From Catellatospora paridis (GTDB lineage: Bacteria; Actinomycetota; Actinomycetes; Mycobacteriales; Micromonosporaceae), in the NCBI RefSeq assembly GCF_009720365.1, contig NZ_WBZD01000042.1, positions 62,001 to 126,000 on the forward strand: a stretch of 64,000 nucleotides of DNA. The letters are read 5' to 3'. Under the pieces are notes generated by a model that did no database searches, had not been told where the DNA came from, and saw nothing but the letters and a program-made list of their open reading frames with translations. Made by a program: the position numbers and the translations under genes. This document shows, piece by piece, positions 49,991-58,723 of the stretch (positions are counted from its first letter, which is position 1; each line of letters opens with the position of its first letter).

Positions 49991-51306
49991 GTCCGCGTGC
50001 CGCACATCGCCCAGGACCGCCGGGGCCGCGCGGGGTTCCGCTGCTCGGAATGCTGCCGCAGCTGGCCCGCGATCCGCTCGGCACCCTCGCCCGTGCCCGT
50101 GACCGGTACGGCGACGTGGTGCGCCTGCCCGTGCCCAGCGGCGCCGTCTACCTGCTGGCGCATCCCGACCACGTCGAGCGCGTGCTGGTCACCCGCAACG
50201 CCAACCACTGGAAGGGCCGGCTCTTCGGCCGGGCGGACTTCCTGTTCGGCAACGGCCTCGTGCTCAACGACGGCGAGAGCTGGCACGCCCAGCGGCGCGT
50301 CATGCAGCCCGGCTTCCACGCCGACCTGCTGCGTACCGCGATCGACGCGATGCTCGAGGTGATCGAGGACCACGCCCGGCGGTGGCGGCTCGCCCGGCGC
50401 GACGGCACGGTCCTGGAGCTCGAGTCGGAGATGACCGTGCTCACGCTGGACCTCATGGCCACCGCGATGTTCGGGGTGCGGCTCAGCGCCGGCGAGCTGG
50501 CCACGACCGGCCGCGCGTTCGGCGTCGTGCTCGAACACGTCGGGCTGCGGTTCGCCACGTTCACGCTGCCGCCCTCGACGCCGCTGCCCGGCCGGGCACG
50601 GGCCCTGCGGGCGCTGGCCGCGCTGGAGGAGATCGTGGCCCGGATCGTCGACCGGCACGACCCGTCGCGCGCCGACGTGCTCGGCATGCTCCAGCAGGCC
50701 GTGGACGCCGGTGCCATGTCGCCCCGGCAGCTGCGCGACGAGGTGATGACGCTGCTGTTCGGCGGGTACGAGGCGACGGCGCACACGCTGGCCTGGACCT
50801 GGCATCTGCTGGACCGCCATCCGCAGGTCGGCGACCGGGTGCGCGCGGAGGCGGCGGCGGCCGTCCCGGGTGACGTCGCCGCCCTGCCGTACACACGGCA
50901 GGTCGTGGACGAGGTCCTGCGGCTGTACCCGCCGTTCTGGGAGGTTCTGCGCAGTAGCCGTGAAGCCGACGAATTCGACGGGCATGTCGTCCCCGGCGGC
51001 GCGTCGATCCTGCTGGTGCCGTGGCTCACCCACCGCCTGCCGGAGTTCTGGCCCGACCCGGCGGCGTTCGACCCCGACCGTTGGGCAGACGGGCCGCCCG
51101 CGCACCGGCACGCCTACTTCCCGTTCGGCGGCGGGCAGCGGCTCTGCATCGGACGCCCGCTGGCGCTGTTGGAGATGCAGCTGGTGATATCGCTGCTCAG
51201 CCGGGAGTTCCGGCCCCGCCGGGCGGACCGGCGGCCGGTACGCGAACGCGCACGCAGCACGCTGCGGGCCCGGCACGGCATCCGCATGGTGCTCGACGGG
51301 ACGTGA
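49987..51306 (+). CDS. cytochrome P450
   Basis: A 439-residue soluble P450. The I-helix oxygen motif GGYEATAHT lies near residue 260, the K-helix ExxR in DEVLRLYPPFWEVLR, and the heme-binding loop FPFGGGQRLCIGRPLALLE with Cys near residue 385. The N-terminal PPGPRGVPLLG is a proline hinge as in CYP102/CYP4-like proteins that bind fatty acids or other lipids. No membrane anchor. Redox partner genes are not adjacent, so it uses generic ferredoxins. Substrate unknown. Confidence 0.93.
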   Translation: MSPRAAHRPGPPGPRGVPLLGMLPQLARDPLGTLARARDRYGDVVRLPVPSGAVYLLAHPDHVERVLVTRNANHWKGRLFGRADFLFGNGLVLNDGESWHAQRRVMQPGFHADLLRTAIDAMLEVIEDHARRWRLARRDGTVLELESEMTVLTLDLMATAMFGVRLSAGELATTGRAFGVVLEHVGLRFATFTLPPSTPLPGRARALRALAALEEIVARIVDRHDPSRADVLGMLQQAVDAGAMSPRQLRDEVMTLLFGGYEATAHTLAWTWHLLDRHPQVGDRVRAEAAAAVPGDVAALPYTRQVVDEVLRLYPPFWEVLRSSREADEFDGHVVPGGASILLVPWLTHRLPEFWPDPAAFDPDRWADGPPAHRHAYFPFGGGQRLCIGRPLALLEMQLVISLLSREFRPRRADRRPVRERARSTLRARHGIRMVLDGT

Positions 51307-51308
51307 CG

Positions 51309-51345
51309 GCCTGCGCCTGTCGGGATGTGCGCACATCGACGCAGG
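51309..51345 (+). terminator. hairpin after the P450 gene
   Basis: The centre GATGTGCGCACATC (51324-51337) is a perfect palindrome, extended by GTC/GAC and CCTGC/GCAGG with bulges. It starts a few bases past the stop. Confidence 0.65.
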
Positions 51346-51512
51346 TGCAGGCCGCGCGTCCCGCGGGTCGGCGGAGCGGGTGACGCACCTTCCCCGCCAG
51401 CGGCGGGACGACTACCATCGGCGCTGTTCTCGACGGTGCAGGCTGCGCGGGAACGTCGACCCGGGCCGGCGGGAGTCGCGGCGTCCGAACACTGGGGTGA
51501 GGAGAACCTGCG

Positions 51513-52241
51513 ATGACCGACAACCGGTTGAAGGGTCGAGTGAAGGGCCTGTTCAGCGGCCCGGCGGAGAACGAGCCCATGGAGGAGCAGAACACCGGCG
51601 TGCTGGCCGACCCGGAGGCGGAGCGGCAGGCGCTGCAGGTGCTGGTGCTGGCCCGGCGCACCGCCGACGAGCACGTCGGCAACGCACAGGCCGAAGCCGA
51701 CCGGATCAAGAACGACGCCCGGGCCAAGGCCGACGACCTGGCCCGCGACGCCCGGGGCATCGTGGAGAGCGCCCGGCAGGAGGCGGCGCAGATCCAGGCC
51801 GCCGCGCAGGCGAGGTCCGTGGAGATCAGCCGCGAGGCGCAGTCCCACGCCGAGAGCGCCCGCCGGGAGACCGAGCACATGGTCGCCGACGCGCGCGCCA
51901 CCGCGACGAGGATCGTCGAGGCCGCCCAGGCGAAGGCCGACGACCTGGAGCGCGACGCCCTGCAGCAGTACGAGGACGTGGTGGGCAGCCTGGAAGCCAA
52001 GCGCTCGGTGCTGCAGCGGCGCATCGAGGCGCTGCAGAACTTCGACCGCGATTACCGGGCCCGGCTGCGCAAGTTCATGAACAGCCAGCTCGACGCCCTC
52101 GACCTGGACGAGCACCCCACCCCCGAGGATGACGAGGACGAGCACTTCGCCGAGGCGTCGGCCCCGGAACACAAGCAGCCCGCGGTGGTACGCCGCCAGC
52201 CTGCCGCCGTGGTGGTGCCGCAGGAGCGCCGCCGCCCCTGA
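51513..52241 (+). CDS. DivIVA-family coiled-coil protein
   Basis: A 242-residue coiled-coil protein: ALQVLVLARRTADEHVGNAQAEADRIKNDARAKADDL, then repeated heptads (ARQEAAQIQAAAQARSVEI) and a C-terminal segment LQNFDRDYRARLRKFMNSQL typical of the DivIVA/Wag31 group. A disordered tail follows. The classical N-terminal membrane-binding segment is absent, so it may be a partner rather than a true DivIVA. GAGGAG lies before ATG 51513. Confidence 0.8.
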   Translation: MTDNRLKGRVKGLFSGPAENEPMEEQNTGVLADPEAERQALQVLVLARRTADEHVGNAQAEADRIKNDARAKADDLARDARGIVESARQEAAQIQAAAQARSVEISREAQSHAESARRETEHMVADARATATRIVEAAQAKADDLERDALQQYEDVVGSLEAKRSVLQRRIEALQNFDRDYRARLRKFMNSQLDALDLDEHPTPEDDEDEHFAEASAPEHKQPAVVRRQPAAVVVPQERRRP

Positions 52242-52250
52242 ACGGCGGCG

Positions 52251-52284
52251 GCACCGGCCTAGCGCAGCGACCGCAGGCCGGTGC
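52251..52284. terminator. bidirectional terminator overlapping the epoxide hydrolase 3' end
   Basis: Perfect 10-bp stem GCACCGGCCT / AGGCCGGTGC with a 14-base loop. The right half is inside the last codons of the minus-strand hydrolase gene. Confidence 0.8.
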
Positions 52285-53473
52285 GGACCTCGTCCACGAA
52301 CGCCGCCGGCTGCTCCCAGGCCGGGAAATGTCCGCCCTTGGGGAGCCGGCGGTAGTGGACGAGCCTCGGGTATGCCTGCTCCGCCCAGCTTCGGGGCGGC
52401 AGGTAGATCTCGTCGGGGAAGACGCTCACGGCGACCGGGATCCGCACGCCCTTGACGCTGAAGAACGAGAACCTGTTCTCCGCGTACAGGCGCGCCGAGG
52501 AGACCCCGGTGTTCGTCAGCCAGTACAGCGTGACGTTGTCGAGCACGTCGTCGCGGGTGAGGCCCTCGGGCACGCCGGCGAAGGACCGCGAGATCAGGGC
52601 GAGGGTCCTCGGGTCGAGGTCGAGCATCCACGACGCGAGGAAGGTGGGCGAGTCGGCCAGCCCGGTCAGCGTCTGCGGCCGGGACCCCATCTGCAGCGCG
52701 TACGTGACGTGCTTCCACAGGAAGTCGAGCTGCTCGCAGGCGGCCCGTTCCTCGTCGGACAGTCCGGGCGGCAGGTTCGCCAGCGCGTCGGCCGCGCCGA
52801 CGATGTTCTGCTGGAACAGCCTGTCGAGCTCTGCCGGCACGGCACAGGCCATGTTGGTGTGCATTCCGACCAGCCCCGCCACCTCCTGCGCGGCCATCAG
52901 GTCGACGACGATCGCGCCCCAGTCGCCGCCCTGCGCGACGTACCGGTCGTAGCCGAGGCGCTGCATCAGCGCCGCCCAGGCCCGGCCGATGCGGTCGGGG
53001 CCCCAGCCGCCGGCGGTCGGCTTGCCCGAGAACCCGTATCCGGGCAGCGACGGGATGACCACGTGAAAGGCGTCGTCGGCGCTGCCGCCGTACGCGGTCG
53101 GGTCGGTCAGCGGCTCGATGATCTTCAGTAGAGAGACGACCGAGTAGGGCCACCCGTGCGAGACGATGATCGGCAGGGCGTTCTCATGCCGGGATCGGAC
53201 GTGGAGGAAGTGGATGTCGAGCCCGTCGATCTCCGTGAGGAAGTTCGGCAGGGAGTTCAGCCGGGCCTCGCACCGGCGCCAGTCGTACTCCTCGGCCCAG
53301 TAGCGGGCGAGTTCCTGGATCGTGGCCAGCTGGGTGCCCTGCGACTGGTCGTCGACGGTCTCCCGGTCGGGCCAGCGGGTGTGCATGATCCGGGCTCGCA
53401 GGTCCTCGAGGTCGGCGTCGGGAATCGAGACCCGGAACGGCCGGATCGCCGACGCCGCGGTGCCAGCGGACAT
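52259..53473 (-). CDS. epoxide hydrolase (EHN-domain alpha/beta hydrolase)
   Basis: A 404-residue enzyme. The N-terminal EHN domain (FRVSIPDADLEDLRARIMHTRWPD, residues about 13-36) is typical of microsomal-type epoxide hydrolases. The oxyanion motif is SHGWP, the nucleophile Asp lies in QGGDWGAIVVDL, and the catalytic His in LPKGGHFPAWEQP. No membrane anchor. It would open an epoxide to a diol; substrate unknown. Start ATG 53473. The 229 bases upstream to the AKR gene include an AT-rich patch (TTAATAACCT, near 53619) likely to hold promoters. Confidence 0.93.
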   Translation of the reverse strand: MSAGTAASAIRPFRVSIPDADLEDLRARIMHTRWPDRETVDDQSQGTQLATIQELARYWAEEYDWRRCEARLNSLPNFLTEIDGLDIHFLHVRSRHENALPIIVSHGWPYSVVSLLKIIEPLTDPTAYGGSADDAFHVVIPSLPGYGFSGKPTAGGWGPDRIGRAWAALMQRLGYDRYVAQGGDWGAIVVDLMAAQEVAGLVGMHTNMACAVPAELDRLFQQNIVGAADALANLPPGLSDEERAACEQLDFLWKHVTYALQMGSRPQTLTGLADSPTFLASWMLDLDPRTLALISRSFAGVPEGLTRDDVLDNVTLYWLTNTGVSSARLYAENRFSFFSVKGVRIPVAVSVFPDEIYLPPRSWAEQAYPRLVHYRRLPKGGHFPAWEQPAAFVDEVRTGLRSLR

Positions 53474-53702
53474 GGCGGCGTTCCTCGCTGTGCTGGTCGG
53501 GATTCGGGAAGGACCTCGCCCTGCAGGCCCCCTGTTCGCCTCATGCTAGGGCGGAATGGGGGTGCGGAGTTGCCGGAACGGCGATCCCGAACACTCGGTC
53601 GCAGCGCTCTCCCGACATTAATAACCTAACAAGGATCTTGGCTTTGCGCCATCGGGCACTTGAGGGACTGCGCAGCTCAGTGACCGTGGCTATGGTCAGC
53701 CG

Positions 53703-54581
53703 ATGCCTACTCCCCTGATCAACGCAAGCGCGGCGGGCACCTGGACGCTCGGCGACCTGACCGTCAACCGGATCGGATTCGGCGCGATGCGGCTGCCGGG
53801 CGGCGCCAACTACGGCTACGGCGCCTCGAGCGACCGCGACCGGGTCATCGGTGTGCTGCGGCGCGCCGTCGAGCTCGGCGTGAACCACATCGACACGGCG
53901 GCGTTCTACTTCTCGCCGCTGCGCTCGGCCAACGAGCTGATCAACCGGGCCCTGGCCCCGTACTCCGACGACGTCGTCATCGCCGCGAAGGTCGGGCCCG
54001 GCCGTGACCCGTCCGGCGAGTGGCTGCCGCTGGCCCGCCCCGACCAGCTGCGCGGGCAGGTCGAGGAGAACCTGCGCCAGCTCGGCCGCGACCACCTGGA
54101 CGTGGTTTACCTGCGCCAGCACGGGCTGGACTCGGTCGCCGAGCACTTCGGCGTGCTGGCCGAGCTGCGCGACGCCGGCTTGATCCGGCACCTGGGCCTG
54201 TCCAACATCCGGCCGCAGCATCTGCCCCAGGCGCAGGCGATCGCCCCGGTCGTGAGCGTGCAGAACCTGTACGGCGTCGACACCTGGCGGAGGCACGACG
54301 AGTTCCTGCGCGTCTGCGGCGAGCAGGGCGTCGCGTTCGTGCCGTTCTACTCGGTCGCCGGTGAGGGCAAGGAGTCCGGCGGGGTCGCCCGCAACGATGC
54401 GGTCCTGGCCGTGGCGCAGGCGCACGGCGCGACGGCCGCGCAGGTGCGGATCGCGTGGACGCTCAGCCGCGGGCCGCACATGCTGGCCATCCCCGGCACC
54501 GGAAACCCCGATCACCTGGTGGAGAACATCGCCGCCGGGGCGCTCCGGCTGTCGGCAGAGGAGTTGGCAAGCCTGGAGTAG
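53703..54581 (+). CDS. aldo/keto reductase
   Basis: A 292-residue AKR with a TIM barrel: GFGAMRLPGG, then catalytic Asp and Tyr in HIDTAAFYFSP, Lys in VIAAKVGPG, and a His in YLRQHGLD. IPGTGNPDHLVENIAAG binds NADPH. ATG 53703 is six bases after TATGGT (leaderless pattern). Likely reduces small aldehydes or ketones with NADPH. The MFS gene follows in the same direction. Confidence 0.92.
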   Translation: MPTPLINASAAGTWTLGDLTVNRIGFGAMRLPGGANYGYGASSDRDRVIGVLRRAVELGVNHIDTAAFYFSPLRSANELINRALAPYSDDVVIAAKVGPGRDPSGEWLPLARPDQLRGQVEENLRQLGRDHLDVVYLRQHGLDSVAEHFGVLAELRDAGLIRHLGLSNIRPQHLPQAQAIAPVVSVQNLYGVDTWRRHDEFLRVCGEQGVAFVPFYSVAGEGKESGGVARNDAVLAVAQAHGATAAQVRIAWTLSRGPHMLAIPGTGNPDHLVENIAAGALRLSAEELASLE

Positions 54582-54646
54582 CCGGTCCGGGCACCGTCCG
54601 GTTTCCTGCGATCAGTTTCATTCCACGGGGGAAGGAACCGCACCTC

Positions 54647-55918
54647 TTGACGACCACCACCAGTCAACCCACCACCCCGACACCGAACCGCTCCTGGCTG
54701 GTCGACCGGGGGCTGATCCCCGCGCGAGGCCCGCAACGCGTGATCGCGCTGGCGACCTTCGTCAACATGGTCGGCACCGGTGTCTTCATGACCAGCGCAG
54801 CGCTCTTCTTCACCCGCTCGGTGGGCCTTCCGCTGGCCAAGGTCGCGCTGGGCATGGGCATCGCCGCCCTGGTCGGCATGCTGGCGGGGATGCCGGTCGG
54901 GCATCTCGCCGACCGGCGCGGGCCTCGCGAGATCTACCTGGTCACCCTGATCGTCCGGGCCGTCTCGATGGCGTCGCTCGTGTTCGTCCACACGTTCTGG
55001 CTGTTCGTCGTGGTGGTGTGCCTGACCCAGCTCGCCAACTCCGCCGGTGGGGCGGCCCGCGGGCCGCTGGTGCGCGGGTTCGGCGGCACGAACCTGACCG
55101 AGTTCCGCTCCTATCTGCGCTCGGTCGCCAACCTGGCCGGGTGCTGCGGGGCACTGGCGGCGGGCACCGCCGTACAGCTGGACACCCGGGCCGCGTACCT
55201 GGCCCTGGTGCTGGGCAACGCGCTGAGTTTCGTGGCGTGCGCAGCCGTCATCACGCGGCTGCCGTCCCTGCGGCCGGTGCCGGTGCCCTCCGATTCGGCC
55301 GGTCGCTGGATCGTCCTCAAGGACGCGCCCTACCTCGTGGTGACCGCGCTCGACGCGGTCATGTCGGTCCAGGGTCAAGTCCTGGTCTTCGCGCTGCCGC
55401 TGTGGATCACGTTGCGGACCGACGCGCCGCGCTGGTTCATCGGGGTGGCGGTGGCCGTCAACACGGCCCTGGTCGCGGCGCTGCAGGTCAGGGCGAGCCG
55501 GGGCATCGACACCGGCCCCGCCGCCGGGCGGGCGCTGCGCCGGTCGGGCCTGGCCTTCCTGATCGGCATGGCGCTGATGGCCGCGACGGCCGGGATTCCG
55601 GGTTGGATCGCCGCGGTGCTGCTGACCGTCGGCGTCGCCGCGCACACGGTCGGCGAACTCTGGCATGCGGCCGCCTCGCTCGAGTTGCAGTTCCGGCTCG
55701 CGCCGGCGCACGCCCAGGGCCAGTACACCGGCGTGTCCGGGTTCGGCACGGGCTTCGCGAACGTGGTCGCGCCCTCCGTGCTCGGCCTGCTCTGCATCAC
55801 CTGGGGCACGCCCGGCTGGCTGCTGATGGGCGGGGTATTCGTAGCGGTAGGACTGCTCGCACCCCGCATCGTGCGCTGGGCCGAGCACACGCGCCTGCCG
55901 GGGGCGTCCGCCGCGTAG
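54647..55918 (+). CDS. MFS transporter
   Basis: A 423-residue twelve-helix major-facilitator protein. The loop 2-3 signature is GHLADRRGPREIYLV; paired helices LVTLIVRAVSMASLVFVHTFW and LFVVVVCLTQLANSAGGAARG follow. TTG 54647 is chosen because GGGGGAAGGA lies upstream; it starts after a long non-hydrophobic stretch. Probably a drug or metabolite exporter; substrate unknown. Confidence 0.88.
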   Translation: MTTTTSQPTTPTPNRSWLVDRGLIPARGPQRVIALATFVNMVGTGVFMTSAALFFTRSVGLPLAKVALGMGIAALVGMLAGMPVGHLADRRGPREIYLVTLIVRAVSMASLVFVHTFWLFVVVVCLTQLANSAGGAARGPLVRGFGGTNLTEFRSYLRSVANLAGCCGALAAGTAVQLDTRAAYLALVLGNALSFVACAAVITRLPSLRPVPVPSDSAGRWIVLKDAPYLVVTALDAVMSVQGQVLVFALPLWITLRTDAPRWFIGVAVAVNTALVAALQVRASRGIDTGPAAGRALRRSGLAFLIGMALMAATAGIPGWIAAVLLTVGVAAHTVGELWHAAASLELQFRLAPAHAQGQYTGVSGFGTGFANVVAPSVLGLLCITWGTPGWLLMGGVFVAVGLLAPRIVRWAEHTRLPGASAA

Positions 55919-56040
55919 CGGCTCGCACACATCGGGCGGTCCGGATTTCCCCCGGACCGCCCGGCAGTGCCTGACCTCGGCCGCGGGCCGCCGCTACGAT
56001 CCACATCCGACGGACGGGCATATTGGCATCCGTCCACCCA

Positions 56041-56070
56041 TAGACATTGACAGTAAAGCTTCCTAATAAT
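56041..56070 (+). promoter_or_regulatory. promoter of the second chitinase gene
   Basis: TAGACA (56041-56046), 17 bases, TAATAAT (56064-56070); the start would fall at 56077, the A of the ATG, giving a leaderless mRNA. AGTAAAGCTT (56052-56061) lies in the spacer and matches the site upstream of the first chitinase gene. Confidence 0.6.
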
Positions 56071-56076
56071 GACGCC

Positions 56077-57498
56077 ATGCCGAACTCCTCTCGAACGCTG
56101 CGCCGCTCAGCGCGCTGGGCGATCGCCGTCGCCACCAGCGCGGCGGCCACCCTCGCGGTCGCGGTCGTCTCCATGCCGAGCGGCCAGGCCGCGCCGACCC
56201 CGGTCGCCGCCCTCGTCGCCTGCACCGCCCCGGCCTGGGCCGAGGGCAACACCTACACCGCCGGCACCCAGGTCACCTACAACGGACGGCTCTACCGCGC
56301 CCTGGTGACGCACACCGCCCACGTCGGCGCCGGCTGGAACCCGGCCGCGACCCCGTCGCTCTGGACCGACCTCGGCGCCTGCGACGGCACCCCGCCGTCC
56401 CCGTCGGCCTCGCCGTCCCGACCGCCGTCTCCTTCGGCCTCGCCGTCCCGGCCGCCGTCCCCGTCGGCCTCGCCCTCGAAGCCGCCGTCGCCGTCCCCGT
56501 CGGTCTCGCCCCCGCCGTCCCCGTCCACCTCCCCCGGCGGCACCACCTGCGCCGTGAAGTCGCGCCCGAGCGGCAAGGTCCTGCACGGGTACTGGGAGAA
56601 CTGGGACGGCTCGTCCAACGGCGTGCACCCGCCGTTCGGCTGGACGCCGATCACCGACGCGCGCATCCGCCAGCACGGCTACAACGTCATCAACGCGGCG
56701 TTCCCGGTCATCCGCTCCGACGGCACGGTGCTGTGGGAGGACGGCATGGACGCGGGCGTGAAGGTCGCCACCCCGGCTGAGATGTGCGCGGCCAAGGCGG
56801 CCGGCCTGACCATCCTGATGTCGATCGGCGGGGCCACCGCCGGCATCGACCTCAGCTCGTCCGCGGTCGCCGACCGGTTCGTCGCGACCGTGGTGCCGCT
56901 GCTGAAGAAGTACAACTTCGACGGCATCGACATCGACATCGAGACCGGCCTCACCGGCAGCGGCAACATCAACACGCTGTCGACCTCGCAGGCCAACCTC
57001 ATCCGCATCATCGACGGCGTGCTCGCGCAGATGCCGTCGAACTTCGGCCTCACCATGGCCCCGGAGACCGCGTACGTCACCGGCGGCAGCGTCGTCTACG
57101 GCTCGATCTGGGGCTCCTACCTGCCCATCATCAAGAAGTACGCCGACAACGGCCGCCTGTGGTGGCTGAACATGCAGTACTACAACGGCAGCATGTACGG
57201 CTGCTCCGGCGACTCCTACTCGGCCGGCACGGTGCAGGGCTTCGTCGCGCAGACCACCTGCCTCAACACCGGCCTGGTCATCCAGGGCACCACCATCCGG
57301 GTGCCGTACGACAAGCAGGTTCCCGGCCTGCCCGCGCAGGTCGGCGCGGGCGGCGGCTACATGACGCCGTCGCTGGTGTCGCAGTCGTGGAACAGCTTCA
57401 ACGGCCAGCTCAAGGGCCTGATGACCTGGTCCATCAACTGGGACGGGTCGAAGAACTGGACCTTCGGCGACAACGTCAAGGCGCTCCAGGGCCGCTGA
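56077..57498 (+). CDS. secreted GH18 chitinase with chitin-binding module
   Basis: A 473-residue secreted enzyme. The signal peptide ends near QAA, residue 39. A CBM5/12-type chitin-binding module lies at about 52-105 (PAWAEGNTYTAGTQVTYNG, then TDLGACDG). A Pro/Ser linker of about 50 residues contains near-repeats SASPSRPPSP. The GH18 barrel spans about 160-473, with catalytic FDGIDIDIETG (DxxDxDxE intact). ATG 56077 has no ribosome site but a -10 box at leaderless distance. It complements the modular chitinase at 33.5 kb: same activity, different binding modules. Confidence 0.94.
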   Translation: MPNSSRTLRRSARWAIAVATSAAATLAVAVVSMPSGQAAPTPVAALVACTAPAWAEGNTYTAGTQVTYNGRLYRALVTHTAHVGAGWNPAATPSLWTDLGACDGTPPSPSASPSRPPSPSASPSRPPSPSASPSKPPSPSPSVSPPPSPSTSPGGTTCAVKSRPSGKVLHGYWENWDGSSNGVHPPFGWTPITDARIRQHGYNVINAAFPVIRSDGTVLWEDGMDAGVKVATPAEMCAAKAAGLTILMSIGGATAGIDLSSSAVADRFVATVVPLLKKYNFDGIDIDIETGLTGSGNINTLSTSQANLIRIIDGVLAQMPSNFGLTMAPETAYVTGGSVVYGSIWGSYLPIIKKYADNGRLWWLNMQYYNGSMYGCSGDSYSAGTVQGFVAQTTCLNTGLVIQGTTIRVPYDKQVPGLPAQVGAGGGYMTPSLVSQSWNSFNGQLKGLMTWSINWDGSKNWTFGDNVKALQGR

Positions 57499-57512
57499 CC
57501 CCCGCACGATCC

Positions 57513-57553
57513 CGGGCTCCGTCACCGCCTCACCGCAGCGGTGACGGAGCCCG
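57513..57553. terminator. bidirectional terminator
   Basis: Perfect 16-bp stem CGGGCTCCGTCACCGC / GCGGTGACGGAGCCCG with a 9-base loop, between the chitinase (+) and GNAT (-) genes. Confidence 0.92.
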
Positions 57554-57558
57554 GCGCG

Positions 57559-57975
57559 TCAGCCCCGGTACGGCCCCACCCGGTACACCCCGGTCATCGC
57601 CGGGTCCGCGCGGTAGCCGAACGTCTCGTACAGGCGCATCGAGTCGCCCGCCGCGAACAGGCCGACGAACGACCGCGGACCCGCCTGCGTGGCGATCCAC
57701 CGCTCCAGGGCCGTGACGATGGCCCGGCCCACGCCGCGCCCCTGGTGCGCGGGCAGCACCGCGATGTCGTGCAGGTAGAAGTAGATCGCGCCGTCGCCGA
57801 GGACCCGGCCGACGCCGACGACCTCACCCTCGTGCACCGCGACGACGGCGTGCCGGGTGCGTTCCAGCGACAGCGGCAGAGCGTCGAGGTCGTACGCGTG
57901 CTGCCAACCCACCGCGCTGGTGACCGTGATGAATTCGTCGAGCGTCGGCAGCCGGTCGATCACGTCATAGGACAC
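57559..57975 (-). CDS. GNAT-family N-acetyltransferase
   Basis: A 138-residue single GNAT domain: AVVAVHEGEVVGVGRVLGDG, FYLHDIAVLPAHQGRGVGRAIV (acetyl-CoA loop QGRGVG), then FAAGDSMRLYETFGYRADP. GTG 57975 is eight bases after TAAAGT on the same strand, with no ribosome site; a GTG at 58020 would add 15 residues of unlikely sequence. Substrate unknown. Confidence 0.9.
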   Translation of the reverse strand: MSYDVIDRLPTLDEFITVTSAVGWQHAYDLDALPLSLERTRHAVVAVHEGEVVGVGRVLGDGAIYFYLHDIAVLPAHQGRGVGRAIVTALERWIATQAGPRSFVGLFAAGDSMRLYETFGYRADPAMTGVYRVGPYRG

Positions 57976-58066
57976 GGGCGGCGACTTTAGCCGACAAATG
58001 CGTAAATGATCCCTCGCCACTCCGCCTGCGACGCCGCGGAGCAGCGCCGGTCCCCGGCGCGCGGCA

Positions 58067-58723
58067 TCAGTCCGGCGGGCGCAGGCCGTGCTCGCGGGCC
58101 AGGATCGCGGCCTGCACCCGGCTGCGCAGGCCGAGCTTGGTCAGGATCCGGCTGACGTGCGTCTTCACGGTCGCCTCGGCCATGGTCAGCGCGAGGGCGA
58201 CCTCGCCGTTGGACATGCCCGCACCGAGGCAGCCGAGCACCTCCCGCTCCCGGCCGGTCAGGGTGTCCAGGTCCGGTGCCGCGGCCGGGTCGGTCCACTG
58301 CGGCGCGGCGAGGAACCGGTCCAGCAGCCGCCGGGTCGCGGCGGGCGCGATGATCGCGTCGCCGCGGGCGACGGTGCGCACGGCGTCGGCCAGCGCCGCG
58401 GCCTCGATGTCCTTGAGCAGGAAACCGGCCGCCCCGGCCCGCAGCCCGCCGAACACGTACTCGTCGAGGTCGAACGTGGTCAGGATGAGCACCTGGGCCA
58501 GCCGCTGCGCGACGATCTCGCGGGTCGCGGCGATGCCGTCGAGCACCGGCATCCGCACGTCGAGCAGGGCGACGTCGGGGCGCTCGCGGCGGCACAGCTC
58601 GACCGCCTGCGCGCCGTCGGCCGCCTCACCGACGACCTCGATGTCGGGATGCGTAGCCAGGATCAGCACGATGCCCGATCGCACGGCGGGCTGGTCGTCG
58701 GCGACCACCACCCGGATCGTCAT
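58067..58723 (-). CDS. NarL/LuxR-family response regulator
   Basis: A 218-residue regulator: DDQ near residues 9-11, phosphoacceptor in VALLDVRMPVLDG (about 54), Lys in LLKDIEAAA. The LuxR-type HTH has LTGREREVLGCLGAGMSNGEVAL and MAEATVKTHVSRILTKLGL. ATGA overlap with the kinase gene. No divergent transporter is next to it; the target genes are not evident. Confidence 0.93.
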   Translation of the reverse strand: MTIRVVVADDQPAVRSGIVLILATHPDIEVVGEAADGAQAVELCRRERPDVALLDVRMPVLDGIAATREIVAQRLAQVLILTTFDLDEYVFGGLRAGAAGFLLKDIEAAALADAVRTVARGDAIIAPAATRRLLDRFLAAPQWTDPAAAPDLDTLTGREREVLGCLGAGMSNGEVALALTMAEATVKTHVSRILTKLGLRSRVQAAILAREHGLRPPD